DNA from: Pseudolactococcus raffinolactis NBRC 100932
GTDB lineage: Bacteria > Bacillota > Bacilli > Lactobacillales > Streptococcaceae
Direction of reading: 5' to 3'
Assembly (NCBI RefSeq): GCF_001591765.1
Contig: NZ_BCVN01000007.1
Span: forward strand, 1 to 64,000
Length of the DNA stretch: 64,000 bases
The notes below the pieces were generated by a model. It saw only the letters and a program-made list of their open reading frames with translations. It was not told the origin of the DNA and searched no databases. Positions 8,532 to 15,602 of the stretch are shown one piece after another (position 1 is the stretch's first letter; the number at the start of each line of letters is the position of its first letter). Made by a program: the position numbers and the translations under genes.

Positions 8532-9887
8532 ATGACCCCTCAAGAAAATGTGCTAAAAATCTTACATTTGAATGATTTACACTCTCATTTTGAAAATTAT
8601 CCAAAAATTAAACGCTTTTTTGCGGATAAATCGGCGGGTTTTTCGGATGTTTTGCGGTTTGACATCGGAGATAACGTTGACCGCTCACATGCGCTTAGTG
8701 AGGCGACGCTAGGTCAGGCTAACGTGTCCCTGATGAATGCGCTAGACTTAACAGCAGCGACGATTGGTAACAATGAAGGCCTAGGTCTGCCTAAAGAGAA
8801 GTTAGATATGCTTTATGCTAACGCAAACTTTGATGTCGTCTTGGCTAACTTGAAGGATCAAGGCAGACAACCGAATTGGGCAGTCGAGAAAAAAAGAGTC
8901 ACCACCTCTTTTGGGATGGTCATTGATATTTTCGGTCTGACGGCACCCTATCCTCTGGCCTATCCGCCAATGGGGTGGGATATCTTAGAGCCTGAGTCTG
9001 TCTTAGCCCAGCAGTTGCGCGAATCAGATGCTGACTTTACGATTCTCCTGAGCCATTTAGGCTGGCGCTTTGATGAGAAAGCTGCTATGACCTTTGATAA
9101 CCTCAATCTCATCTTAGGCGCTCACACGCATCATTTATATGAATATGGTAAGTATATCAATGATACCATGCTTGCGGCCGCTGGTCGCTATGGTGAGTAC
9201 GTTGGTGAGGTGACGCTAAGATTTGATGATGACTTTCAGTGTATTCAGTCTGAAATTATGGCTGAGGATATTCGGCACTTATCGCCCTTGCCTGGCGATA
9301 AAGAATGGATCCAGCATCAAGCAGATCAAGGGCATCAGTTGCTTCGGGCCTGTCAGGTCGCGCAGCTATCTCAGTCGCTTACAAATAAGTTACCTGAATA
9401 TGCGGCGACCCAGTTTGTGGCAGGCCTTATGGGCGATTATTATCATGTGCCAGCAGTTATCCTCAATAGTGGCATGATTGTTGAGGAAATCCCGCAAACG
9501 CTAACTTTAGATGATTTGCACGAAATTTTACCTCACAGTATTCGTATGGTTAAATTGACCGTGACGGGCGCTGAACTCCAAGACATCCTGGGAGAGTTAT
9601 ATGAGGTAGGCAGTTACCTTAGAACCCAACGCATCGTCGGCATGGGATTTCGTGGCAAGCAGTTTGGTGATATCGTTACAATTGGACTGACTGATGATAA
9701 TGGTCAGCTAAGCTATCAAAATAACCCAGTTGTTGAACATCAAACTTATATTATCCTTGTACCTGACCAATATCTATTTGCATCATATTTTCCGATTCTG
9801 AAAAGTTCAGGCAGTGCAGAGATTCAATTCCCCCGGTTTATGCGGGAAATTGTTGCAGATGATTTGACACTGCACGACAACCTATGA
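8532..9887 (+). CDS. Calcineurin-like metallophosphatase / 5'-nucleotidase family
   Basis: A 451-residue protein resembling B. subtilis YunD. The N-terminal metallophosphatase domain has the metal ligands LNDLHSH (Asp15, His17), FDIGDN, GNNEG (in place of the more usual GNHE), LSHLG and GAHTHH. The C-terminal part (about 270-440) resembles the 5'-nucleotidase C-terminal domain with VILNSGMI. There is no signal peptide or cell-wall anchor, so it is probably cytoplasmic. Its pairing with yutD just downstream is the same as in other Bacilli. Substrate is unproven; nucleotides or related phosphoesters are likely. Confidence 0.85.
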   Translation: MTPQENVLKILHLNDLHSHFENYPKIKRFFADKSAGFSDVLRFDIGDNVDRSHALSEATLGQANVSLMNALDLTAATIGNNEGLGLPKEKLDMLYANANFDVVLANLKDQGRQPNWAVEKKRVTTSFGMVIDIFGLTAPYPLAYPPMGWDILEPESVLAQQLRESDADFTILLSHLGWRFDEKAAMTFDNLNLILGAHTHHLYEYGKYINDTMLAAAGRYGEYVGEVTLRFDDDFQCIQSEIMAEDIRHLSPLPGDKEWIQHQADQGHQLLRACQVAQLSQSLTNKLPEYAATQFVAGLMGDYYHVPAVILNSGMIVEEIPQTLTLDDLHEILPHSIRMVKLTVTGAELQDILGELYEVGSYLRTQRIVGMGFRGKQFGDIVTIGLTDDNGQLSYQNNPVVEHQTYIILVPDQYLFASYFPILKSSGSAEIQFPRFMREIVADDLTLHDNL

Positions 9888-9923
9888 TCCAAAAGAGACA
9901 AGACCCTAAAAGAAAGAAACAGT

Positions 9924-10601
9924 ATGGCGAAAGTAATTCCAGAAGAAGAAAAAAATTATAACAAATTCCCAGGTGAACATGTCATTGTCCTAGATGATGT
10001 GGTCACGATTGGTGACAAGGTGTTTCACTTGATCCATAACTATCGAGATGGTTTTAATCAAGAGAAACTTGAGCAACGCTATTCCGATATTTTTGCGAAA
10101 TATGACTATCTCGTTGGAGATTGGGGACATGAGCAACTGCGCTTGAAAGGCTTTTTCTCAAGCTCTCGTAAAAAAATGCCAGATGAGTTAAAGATTTCCC
10201 ATCTGGAAGATTATATCAAGGAATATATGAATTTTGGGGCAGCTTTTTTTGTCTTGAAACGGATGCGAAGTAAAGATATCAAGCGAGACGAAGCTTTTGT
10301 TGGCGAAAAAGTCTATGAAGTGAAAACGCCAGTCGTGGTGCCTAAAAGTCCAAAAAGAGAAGTCCGTAAAGAAGTTAAAAAAGACTCTAGTAGAGGCATT
10401 AAAACACCTAACACAAAAGGAGAACAAAGCGAGTCTTCTAAGTTCTCTAGAAAACGTCAGCCAAGCAAGACAAGTTTTATCCAAAAGGAAAAATCGGTCA
10501 AGCAACAGGCACCAATTATCAAGACTGAAAAGACTCAAGCGCCACGTCAGACAGAGGGTAGTAAGCGTCCAGCTTTTGTCGTTAGAACTCGAAAAAAATA
10601 A
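9924..10601 (+). CDS. yutD: YutD family protein (DUF1027) with a basic C-terminal tail
   Basis: A 225-residue protein. Residues about 15-120 match the YutD family, with VLDDVVTIGDKVFHLIHNYRDGFN and KYDYLVGDWGHEQLRLKGF. The last 90 residues are low-complexity, rich in Lys, Ser, Arg and Gln and likely disordered, which suggests nucleic-acid contact. Function is not established in the family. An AAAGAAAG ribosome-binding site precedes the ATG. It sits between the phosphatase gene and rlmN, a neighbourhood kept in many streptococci, here interrupted by a glsB-like gene. Confidence 0.82.
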   Translation: MAKVIPEEEKNYNKFPGEHVIVLDDVVTIGDKVFHLIHNYRDGFNQEKLEQRYSDIFAKYDYLVGDWGHEQLRLKGFFSSSRKKMPDELKISHLEDYIKEYMNFGAAFFVLKRMRSKDIKRDEAFVGEKVYEVKTPVVVPKSPKREVRKEVKKDSSRGIKTPNTKGEQSESSKFSRKRQPSKTSFIQKEKSVKQQAPIIKTEKTQAPRQTEGSKRPAFVVRTRKK

Positions 10602-10664
10602 GTTTAGGCCTCCTTTTTTTAGTAATCCAGCTGTTTATCATGCTAACCTTAACAAACGGAATCT

Positions 10665-10691
10665 TTGACACTTTTAAACTAATGTTATAAA
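10665..10691 (+). promoter_or_regulatory. Promoter of the GlsB-like gene
   Basis: TTGACA (10665-10670) and TGT-TATAAA (-10 at 10686-10691). The spacer is short at 15 bp, compensated by the extended -10. Confidence 0.55.
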
Positions 10692-10746
10692 ATGAAGGTG
10701 TTAATGGATTTTATAATTTTTTGTACTGTTTAAGGAGGAATTGATT

Positions 10747-10989
10747 ATGGGTTGGATTTGGTCTCTTATTGTTGGTGCGCTCATCGGTGTTATTGCTGGT
10801 GGTATCACGAAAAAAGGTGAATCAATGGGCTGGATTGCGAATATCGTCGCTGGTTTAGTCGGTTCTAGTATCGGTCAAGCAATCTTTGGCCATTGGGGTC
10901 CTAGCTTAGCTGGAATGGCCTTGATCCCATCTGTGCTTGGTGCGGTCATTCTAGTTGCTGTTGTCTCATTCTTCATTGGCAAGAAATAA
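10747..10989 (+). CDS. GlsB/YeaQ/YmgE family stress-response membrane protein
   Basis: An 80-residue, Gly-rich hydrophobic protein with three short membrane helices: MGWIWSLIVGALIGVIAGGI, then GWIANIVAGLVGSSIGQAIFG, then AVILVAVVSFFIGKK. This is the transglycosylase-associated (GlsB/YeaQ) family, often induced by general stress. The ATG at 10747 is chosen over the TTG at 10741 because AAGGAGGAA is ideally spaced. It is monocistronic with its own promoter and a strong terminator, and it separates yutD from rlmN. Confidence 0.88.
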   Translation: MGWIWSLIVGALIGVIAGGITKKGESMGWIANIVAGLVGSSIGQAIFGHWGPSLAGMALIPSVLGAVILVAVVSFFIGKK

Positions 10990-11016
10990 ACAATATTAAA
11001 ACAATTAGCATATCAG

Positions 11017-11051
11017 CAGGGAAAACATTCCCAGTTGACATGCTTTTTTTT
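11017..11051 (+). terminator. Strong terminator after the GlsB-like gene
   Basis: A long interrupted stem from AGCAT...GGGAA to TTCCC...ATGCT with loop AACA and an eight-T run. Confidence 0.85.
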
Positions 11052-11080
11052 GAGGTTTCAAATATTGCGACAAGATTTTT

Positions 11081-11110
11081 GAGCGTTCGGTACAAATATT
11101 CGAGCGTTCG
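11081..11110. repeat. Tandem GAGCGTTCG boxes 21 bp apart upstream of rlmN
   Basis: GAGCGTTCG occurs at 11081-11089 and 11102-11110, exactly two helical turns apart, each part of an imperfect palindrome (CGAGCGTTCG in the second copy). A shorter CAAATATT element also occurs near each box. The remaining region 11052-11280 has no gene; it holds a 14-bp palindrome (11171-11184) and a TGT-TAAGAT extended -10-like site near 11142. The regulator is unknown. Confidence 0.5.
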
Positions 11111-11277
11111 CGCCAAAGTGTCACCAATTTTAATTAACTTATGTTAAGATTGGGTCATCTAGATAACATTACTCAGATCTGAGTCTTTCTTCTCCCTAAG
11201 TTGCAGGAAATCAACAGCATCTAGGACAGTCAGGCCATGTAACTGTTCTAATTTCATGTCATAAAGTTTTCAAAACA

Positions 11278-11286
11278 TGTTATACT
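11278..11286 (+). promoter_or_regulatory. Extended -10 promoter of rlmN
   Basis: TGT-TATACT ends 6 nt before the rlmN ATG. No ribosome-binding site lies between them, so a leaderless transcript is predicted. Confidence 0.6.
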
Positions 11287-11292
11287 AGTAGC

Positions 11293-12441
11293 ATGACAAA
11301 AACTATCCAAAATGACATGATAAAACCCTCTATTTATGATTTAACCCGTGACGAGCTGATTACTTGGGCGCTTGAACATGGTGCTAAAAAATTTCGAGCA
11401 ACGCAAATTTGGGACTGGCTTTACAAAAAACGAGTTCAATCTTTTGATGACATGACTAATATTGCCAAGGATTTCATCGAAATTCTGAAAGACAATTTTG
11501 TCCTCAATCCCTTGAAACAGCGTCTAGTCCAAGAAGCTAAAGATGGCACTGTTAAGTATCTCTTTGAACTACCTGATGGTATGTTAGTTGAGACAGTGCT
11601 CATGCGCCAACGTTACGGCTTATCCGTCTGTGTGACGACTCAGGTCGGATGTAATATTGGCTGCACGTTTTGCGCTTCAGGCCTCATTAAAAAACAACGT
11701 GACTTAACTGCAGGTGAAATAACAGCGCAAATCATGCTCGTTCAAAAATACTTTGATGAACGTGGCTTAGAAGAACGTGTTAGTCATGTGGTGGTCATGG
11801 GGATTGGTGAGCCTTTTGATAACTATAACAATGTCATCAATTTTATCAAAACGATTAACGATGACAATGGTCTTGCGATTGGTGCGCGTCATATCACGGT
11901 ATCAACTTCTGGTTTAGCGCCTAAAATTCGTGAATTTGCTGAGACAGGTCTCCAAATTAACTTGGCGATTTCCCTACATGCACCAAACAATGATGTCAGA
12001 ACAAGCATCATGCGCATCAACCGTCAATTTTCAATCGAAAAATTATTTGAAGCCATCGATTACTACATCGAAGTAACCAATCGTCGTGTCACATTCGAAT
12101 ATATTATGCTCAGTGGTGTCAATGATCGCCCTGAACATGCGCGTGAGTTGGTCGCCCTCTTAAAAGACAAGAAAAAATTAGTCTACGTCAACCTGATTCC
12201 TTATAATCCGGTCAGCGAACATGACCAGTATAGCCGTTCTTCAAAAGATGACGTGCTTAAGTTTTATGATATCCTTAAAAAAGGTGGCATTAACTGTGTC
12301 ATTCGTCAAGAACATGGTACAGACATTGATGCAGCCTGTGGTCAACTTCGCAGTAAGACCATGAAAGCAGATAAGAAAAAACAACCAGACACGAAAGAAT
12401 TTGATGCCGTAACAGTTGGCTTTGAGACGAAAATTAAGTAA
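11293..12441 (+). CDS. rlmN: 23S rRNA (adenine-2503-C2)/tRNA methyltransferase RlmN
   Basis: A 382-residue radical-SAM enzyme that methylates C2 of A2503 in 23S rRNA and of A37 in some tRNAs. The CX3CX2C iron-sulfur motif GCNIGCTFC (Cys120, 124, 127) is intact, as are [11 protein letters not shown] and the C-terminal cysteine region [13 protein letters not shown] that carries the methyl-relay Cys. The C-terminal extension after residue 355 is Lys-rich. The ATG at 11293 follows the -10 box by 6 nt with no Shine-Dalgarno; an in-frame ATG at 11317 also lacks one. Confidence 0.95.
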   Translation: MTKTIQNDMIKPSIYDLTRDELITWALEHGAKKFRATQIWDWLYKKRVQSFDDMTNIAKDFIEILKDNFVLNPLKQRLVQEAKDGTVKYLFELPDGMLVETVLMRQRYGLSVCVTTQVGCNIGCTFCASGLIKKQRDLTAGEITAQIMLVQKYFDERGLEERVSHVVVMGIGEPFDNYNNVINFIKTINDDNGLAIGARHITVSTSGLAPKIREFAETGLQINLAISLHAPNNDVRTSIMRINRQFSIEKLFEAIDYYIEVTNRRVTFEYIMLSGVNDRPEHARELVALLKDKKKLVYVNLIPYNPVSEHDQYSRSSKDDVLKFYDILKKGGINCVIRQEHGTDIDAACGQLRSKTMKADKKKQPDTKEFDAVTVGFETKIK

Positions 12442-12460
12442 AGAAAATGGAGGCAAACAA

Positions 12461-12649
12461 TTGAAAAATTATTTGCATAAATTTTATCAAAGCTTTTCCA
12501 TGCTTGCCATGGTTTGGATAATTGTGACAGCTGTGATAGGAAAAACTATCTCACGTCTATCAGCCATTGGCATCTTGGTTGCTGCGGTCATCGTTGCAAT
12601 CGTACCAGATGGGTGGTTTGAAAAAGTCATCAATATGATCCATCAATAA
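12461..12649 (+). CDS. Small membrane protein, 62 residues
   Basis: The frame starts at TTG 12461, 20 bp after rlmN, behind a good Shine-Dalgarno (ATGGAGG). Residues 12-32 and 36-50 form two hydrophobic helices (SMLAMVWIIVTAVIG and AIGILVAAVIVAIV) before a short FEKVINMIHQ tail. No family is recognised. It is probably cotranscribed with rlmN. The non-ATG start lowers certainty. Confidence 0.6.
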   Translation: MKNYLHKFYQSFSMLAMVWIIVTAVIGKTISRLSAIGILVAAVIVAIVPDGWFEKVINMIHQ

Positions 12650-12654
12650 TAAAG

Positions 12655-12682
12655 AAACGTCAGACGGATATCTGGCGTTTTA
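12655..12682 (+). terminator. Terminator after the rlmN unit
   Basis: AAACGTCAGA pairs with TCTGGCGTTT (one GU pair) across a short loop, with a weak T tract. Confidence 0.6.
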
Positions 12683-12691
12683 TGATACAAT
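12683..12691 (+). promoter_or_regulatory. Extended -10 promoter of the VanZ-like gene
   Basis: TGA-TACAAT ends 6 nt before the ATG at 12698, again without a Shine-Dalgarno. It abuts the preceding terminator. Confidence 0.6.
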
Positions 12692-12697
12692 AAAATT

Positions 12698-13222
12698 ATG
12701 AAATTGTTTGATCGACAAGCTAATCTGCAAGCGCCATTTCAAAAAATTGTAAAAGCACTTGCGATATGCTACACTATTGCTATCTGTTTGATGTGTTTTC
12801 TACCTCAGAGCACCTATCCAACCTTGAAAAGTGTCGAAACACCAGGGGTTCAGCACTTCGGCCGGATCACAGCGATTCTGACCCCTTTTAATACCCTGGT
12901 ACACTTTGGAAAAATCCCAAGTCTGGTTGATTTGTTTTTTATCATTCTCCAAAATGTGGCTAATATCTTTCTGCTATTCCCCTTGGTTTTCGCACTATGT
13001 TTGCTGAAACCAGGTATCAGGCACTTTAAAAAGGTACTTCTCATGAGTTTTCTGATGAGTCTAGCCATTGAAACCACGCAAGCCATCTTGGATTTATTGT
13101 TCGATTTTAATCGCGTATTTGAAGTAGATGATTTAATCACCAATACCTTAGGTGGGGTGCTTGCTTATCTGCTCTATAAAATTGTAAAAAATAATATTGA
13201 TAGCAGTCGTAAACTTCTGTAG
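12698..13222 (+). CDS. VanZ family membrane protein
   Basis: A 174-residue protein with about five hydrophobic segments matching the VanZ-like family: an N-terminal helix (ICYTIAICLMCFLPQSTYP), the FNTLVHFGKIPS and LQNVANIFLLFPLVFALCLL regions, and the conserved C-terminal IETTQAILDL...NRVFEVDDLITNTLGGVLAYL. VanZ-like proteins are linked to teicoplanin tolerance or cell-envelope functions, but the molecular role is uncertain. VanZ genes commonly sit next to rlmN in streptococci. It is predicted to be translated from a leaderless mRNA. Confidence 0.88.
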   Translation: MKLFDRQANLQAPFQKIVKALAICYTIAICLMCFLPQSTYPTLKSVETPGVQHFGRITAILTPFNTLVHFGKIPSLVDLFFIILQNVANIFLLFPLVFALCLLKPGIRHFKKVLLMSFLMSLAIETTQAILDLLFDFNRVFEVDDLITNTLGGVLAYLLYKIVKNNIDSSRKLL

Positions 13223-13289
13223 AAAAATAGGCTTTTCCTAAGCATAAGAAGTTAGCTAGAAATTCACAAATAAGGAGTGTTATAACATC

Positions 13290-13898
13290 ATGGAATTTTC
13301 AAAACTTAATCAAAATCGGCACAAGGTCACAAAGTTTGACGGCCGAAAAGTCACAGTTGATGAAGTCAAAGCGATTTTGTCTGAAGCTGTTCTTGCACCT
13401 TCAGCCCACAACATCCAGCCTTGGCACTTTGTGATTGTCGATTCACAAGAGATGCGGTTGGCCCTATCCACAGCCATGCACGGCAAAAATGCCGTCCAAA
13501 ACGAAGCAGCAGGTGCCACATTAGTCGTCTTCTCAGATAAAGATCTGCCAGAGCGTGTTCGTGACATGGTCGAAATCGGTACCGATTTCTTGCCAGTTGA
13601 TCACAAAGCTGATTTGTTAATGAAATTGCCAGGCATGTTTGAAAAATTTACATCAGAGCAGCTGGCAGAGTACTTGGCCCTCAACATCGGCCTCGTCTCT
13701 CAAAACTTCGTCCTTGCGGCCAACAATAAAGGCTTGAAAACTAACATGATTCTCGGATTTGACAAAGCTAAAGCCAAGGAAGTTTTAGCCATTGAAGACC
13801 GTTTCTGGCCAGAGCTCATTATTACCATGGGTTATTCAGACGAGCAAGGTACAGCCTCATACCGTTTGCCTGTTGAGGATATCACGGACGTTTTGTAA
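13290..13898 (+). CDS. Nitroreductase family protein
   Basis: A 202-residue FMN-dependent NAD(P)H oxidoreductase of the nitroreductase fold. Recognisable segments are LNQNRHKVTKFDG (FMN phosphate contact), SEAVLAPSAHNIQPWHFVIVDS and the C-terminal TMGYSDEQG. Substrates could be quinones, nitro compounds or flavins. A clear AAGGAGTG lies before the ATG. It is followed by a CoA-binding protein gene after a 66-bp gap containing a hairpin (GATGCC/GGCATC). Confidence 0.9.
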   Translation: MEFSKLNQNRHKVTKFDGRKVTVDEVKAILSEAVLAPSAHNIQPWHFVIVDSQEMRLALSTAMHGKNAVQNEAAGATLVVFSDKDLPERVRDMVEIGTDFLPVDHKADLLMKLPGMFEKFTSEQLAEYLALNIGLVSQNFVLAANNKGLKTNMILGFDKAKAKEVLAIEDRFWPELIITMGYSDEQGTASYRLPVEDITDVL

Positions 13899-13964
13899 AA
13901 CCACATTTTCCTGATGCCATGGTAGATGACATCGGGCATCGGTTGAAAATTGAAGGGAGTTTAA

Positions 13965-14411
13965 ATGACATATACATTTGAAAACAGTTCACCGGAAGTG
14001 ATTTTTGATTATTTGCGCAAGGCTAAAACAGTAGCTGTCGTTGGCCTGTCAAACCGTCCAGAAACATCAAGTTTTATGGTCACGCAAGCCCTACAAGCTG
14101 ACGGCTATCGGATTTTTCCAGTCAATCCACGACTTGCCGGTCAGGAAATTCTGGGTGAAAAAGTTTTTGCCAGACTTCAAGATATTCCTGAACACATTGA
14201 CATTGTAGATGTTTTCCGTCGCTCAGAATTTTTACCCGACGTTGCGCGGGACTTTATCGAAACAGATGCCGACGTTTTCTGGGCCCAACAAGGTCTGGAA
14301 AATCAAGAAGCGGAGCAGATACTGCGTGATCATGATCGCCATCAAATCGTCATGGATCGCTGCATCAAAGTCGAGTATGCTTACAGTGGCTTAAGACAAG
14401 AAAAAGAGTAA
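13965..14411 (+). CDS. CoA-binding domain protein (YccU-like)
   Basis: A 148-residue single-domain protein with a Rossmann-like CoA_binding fold: TVAVVGLSNRPETSSFMVTQAL, then GYRIFPVNPRLAGQEILGEKVFARLQDIPEHIDIVDVFRR, and the conserved FWAQQGLEN. Members bind CoA in vitro; physiological function is unknown. A GAAGGGAG ribosome-binding site precedes the start. It may be cotranscribed with the nitroreductase. Confidence 0.88.
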   Translation: MTYTFENSSPEVIFDYLRKAKTVAVVGLSNRPETSSFMVTQALQADGYRIFPVNPRLAGQEILGEKVFARLQDIPEHIDIVDVFRRSEFLPDVARDFIETDADVFWAQQGLENQEAEQILRDHDRHQIVMDRCIKVEYAYSGLRQEKE

Positions 14412-14440
14412 ATAAAAAAAGCCCGTGGGCTTTTTTATTT
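14410..14440. terminator. Bidirectional terminator
   Basis: AAATAAAAAAAGCCC and GGGCTTTTTTATTT form an almost uninterrupted stem with a two-base loop between convergent genes, serving both strands. Confidence 0.9.
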
Positions 14441-14443
14441 GGC

Positions 14444-14842
14444 TTAAAAACTACCAAGATAGAAGGCAACCGTGTCACCTTTTTTTAGATGAATATCCGC
14501 AGCGCCCTTATCGGCCATCTTACCGTTAACATCAAACATCCAGTACTTGTTAGCTGCTTGATCCTGAGCTTTGCCATCAATTGATGTAATAAAACCACTT
14601 TTTTCCTCAATCTTAAAATTCTCTTTAAGGGCATCAAGTAAAGTCTGGTCTTTAATAATTGTGATTTTTTTCGTTTTATCGACTTTTTTGTCATTTTCAA
14701 AATCCAGCGTAATAGTTGCTGTATCCTTAGAAACAGTAGCTTTTTTAGGTGCTTCTGCTTGCTTACCACAAGCTGCCAAAGAAACAGCGAACCCAGTTGC
14801 CACTAAAACCGTCACGGTTTTTTTGAAAGTTAAAATTTTCAT
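14444..14842 (-). CDS. DUF4430 lipoprotein
   Basis: A 132-residue secreted lipoprotein. The signal peptide has a basic start (MKILTFKKT), a hydrophobic core and lipobox SLAAC (Cys25), so it is anchored to the outer face of the membrane. The mature part matches the DUF4430 (transcobalamin C-terminal-like) domain, with the typical DQTLLDALKENFKIEEKSGFI and NKYWMFDVNGK segments and a final GDTVAFYLGSF. Such proteins often accompany cobalamin or other cofactor uptake; no transporter is adjacent here. It has its own promoter and shares a terminator with the convergent gene. Confidence 0.88.
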   Translation of the reverse strand: MKILTFKKTVTVLVATGFAVSLAACGKQAEAPKKATVSKDTATITLDFENDKKVDKTKKITIIKDQTLLDALKENFKIEEKSGFITSIDGKAQDQAANKYWMFDVNGKMADKGAADIHLKKGDTVAFYLGSF

Positions 14843-14866
14843 AATAGTCAGATCTCCTTATTTTAT

Positions 14867-14894
14867 ATTGTACTATGTTTTATGGAGATGACAA
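14867..14894 (-). promoter_or_regulatory. Promoter of the DUF4430 lipoprotein gene
   Basis: On the minus strand TTGTCA (14894-14889), a 16-bp spacer and TACAAT (14872-14867), followed by AAGGAG before the ATG. Confidence 0.65.
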
Positions 14895-14929
14895 AATAAA
14901 AAGTTCTTTTTAATGTAATATAGCGCCAA

Positions 14930-15034
14930 TTATAGTTGAATCTGGATGACATTGACACCGCAATTTTCGATATTTTTTAAGCTATCTTGATCGGCAAAAG
15001 TATCTGTAATGAGATAACTTTGACCGTGGCTTTG
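14930..15034 (-). pseudogene. Remnant of a DeoR-family repressor C-terminus (UlaR-like)
   Basis: The minus strand encodes about 34 codons, SHGQSYLITDTFADQDSLKN then IENCGVNVIQIQL and a stop. This aligns by eye with the last residues of DeoR-family regulators such as E. coli UlaR ([25 protein letters not shown] region). An in-frame stop lies immediately upstream and the rest of the gene is gone. Its place directly upstream of the ascorbate operon suggests it is the remains of the operon's own repressor. The 14843-15102 interval otherwise holds only promoters. Confidence 0.6.
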
Positions 15035-15049
15035 ATGATGTCTTTACAG

Positions 15050-15079
15050 TTGACAATGATACGCCATTTCCGTCATTCT
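15050..15079 (+). promoter_or_regulatory. Possible promoter of the ula operon
   Basis: A consensus TTGACA (15050-15055) is followed after 18 bp by a weak CATTCT (15074-15079). No operator is evident. Confidence 0.35.
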
Positions 15080-15102
15080 TGTAAGAAAGAGCAGGTGATA
15101 TT

Positions 15103-15576
15103 ATGGAAGGAACAGAGATGCTAACTTATTTTCAGGAAAAAGATTTAGTCAGAATTTCTGATCAACAGCCGGCTAATTGGGAGGAAGCGATTCGGATTTC
15201 CTGTGACAATTTAATCGAAAAAGAAATCATCAATCAAATTTATGTTGATGAGGTTGTGGCAGCTGTTCACAAGTATGGTCCTTACATTGTCATTGTACCA
15301 GGCGTAGCAATGCCACAATCAACAGATAAGAGCGAAGGTGTCTTCGGGACAGCCATTGCTTTTACAAAATTCAAGGAAAAGATTTATTTTGAAGCAGGTA
15401 ATGAAGAAAAGCAGGCCAAATTATTCTTCACCTTAGCGGCCAAAAATCCTGATGAACATATGGCGAACATTGCGACTTTATCAGATTTATTGATGACAGA
15501 CGGTGTGATTGAAGCACTAGAAAATATTGAGTCAATAGCTGATTTTGAGGCCTTGCTCCAAGTTAATTGGACGTAG
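15103..15576 (+). CDS. ulaC: Ascorbate-type PTS IIA with the active-site His replaced by Gln
   Basis: A 157-residue IIA protein of the mannitol/fructose/ascorbate fold. The region KYGPYIVIVPGVAMPQS corresponds to the phosphorylation loop, normally ending ALPH or AMPH; here codon 72 (15316-15318) is CAA, so Gln stands where the phospho-accepting His is expected. The protein is otherwise complete. Two starts are plausible: ATG 15103 with GGTGAT upstream, or ATG 15118 with AAGGAA upstream. It is first in the ula operon, 26 bp before the IIC gene. If the His is truly absent, phosphate transfer through this IIA should fail. Confidence 0.85.
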   Translation: MEGTEMLTYFQEKDLVRISDQQPANWEEAIRISCDNLIEKEIINQIYVDEVVAAVHKYGPYIVIVPGVAMPQSTDKSEGVFGTAIAFTKFKEKIYFEAGNEEKQAKLFFTLAAKNPDEHMANIATLSDLLMTDGVIEALENIESIADFEALLQVNWT

Positions 15577-15602
15577 GAAAGTCCTAGAGGGGAAAGATCA
15601 AT

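Noticed and set aside
8163-8543. Two minus-strand frames of about 60 codons across the small RNA region
   Set aside because: They run against the promoter and terminator of the RNA, have no ribosome-binding site and no domain.
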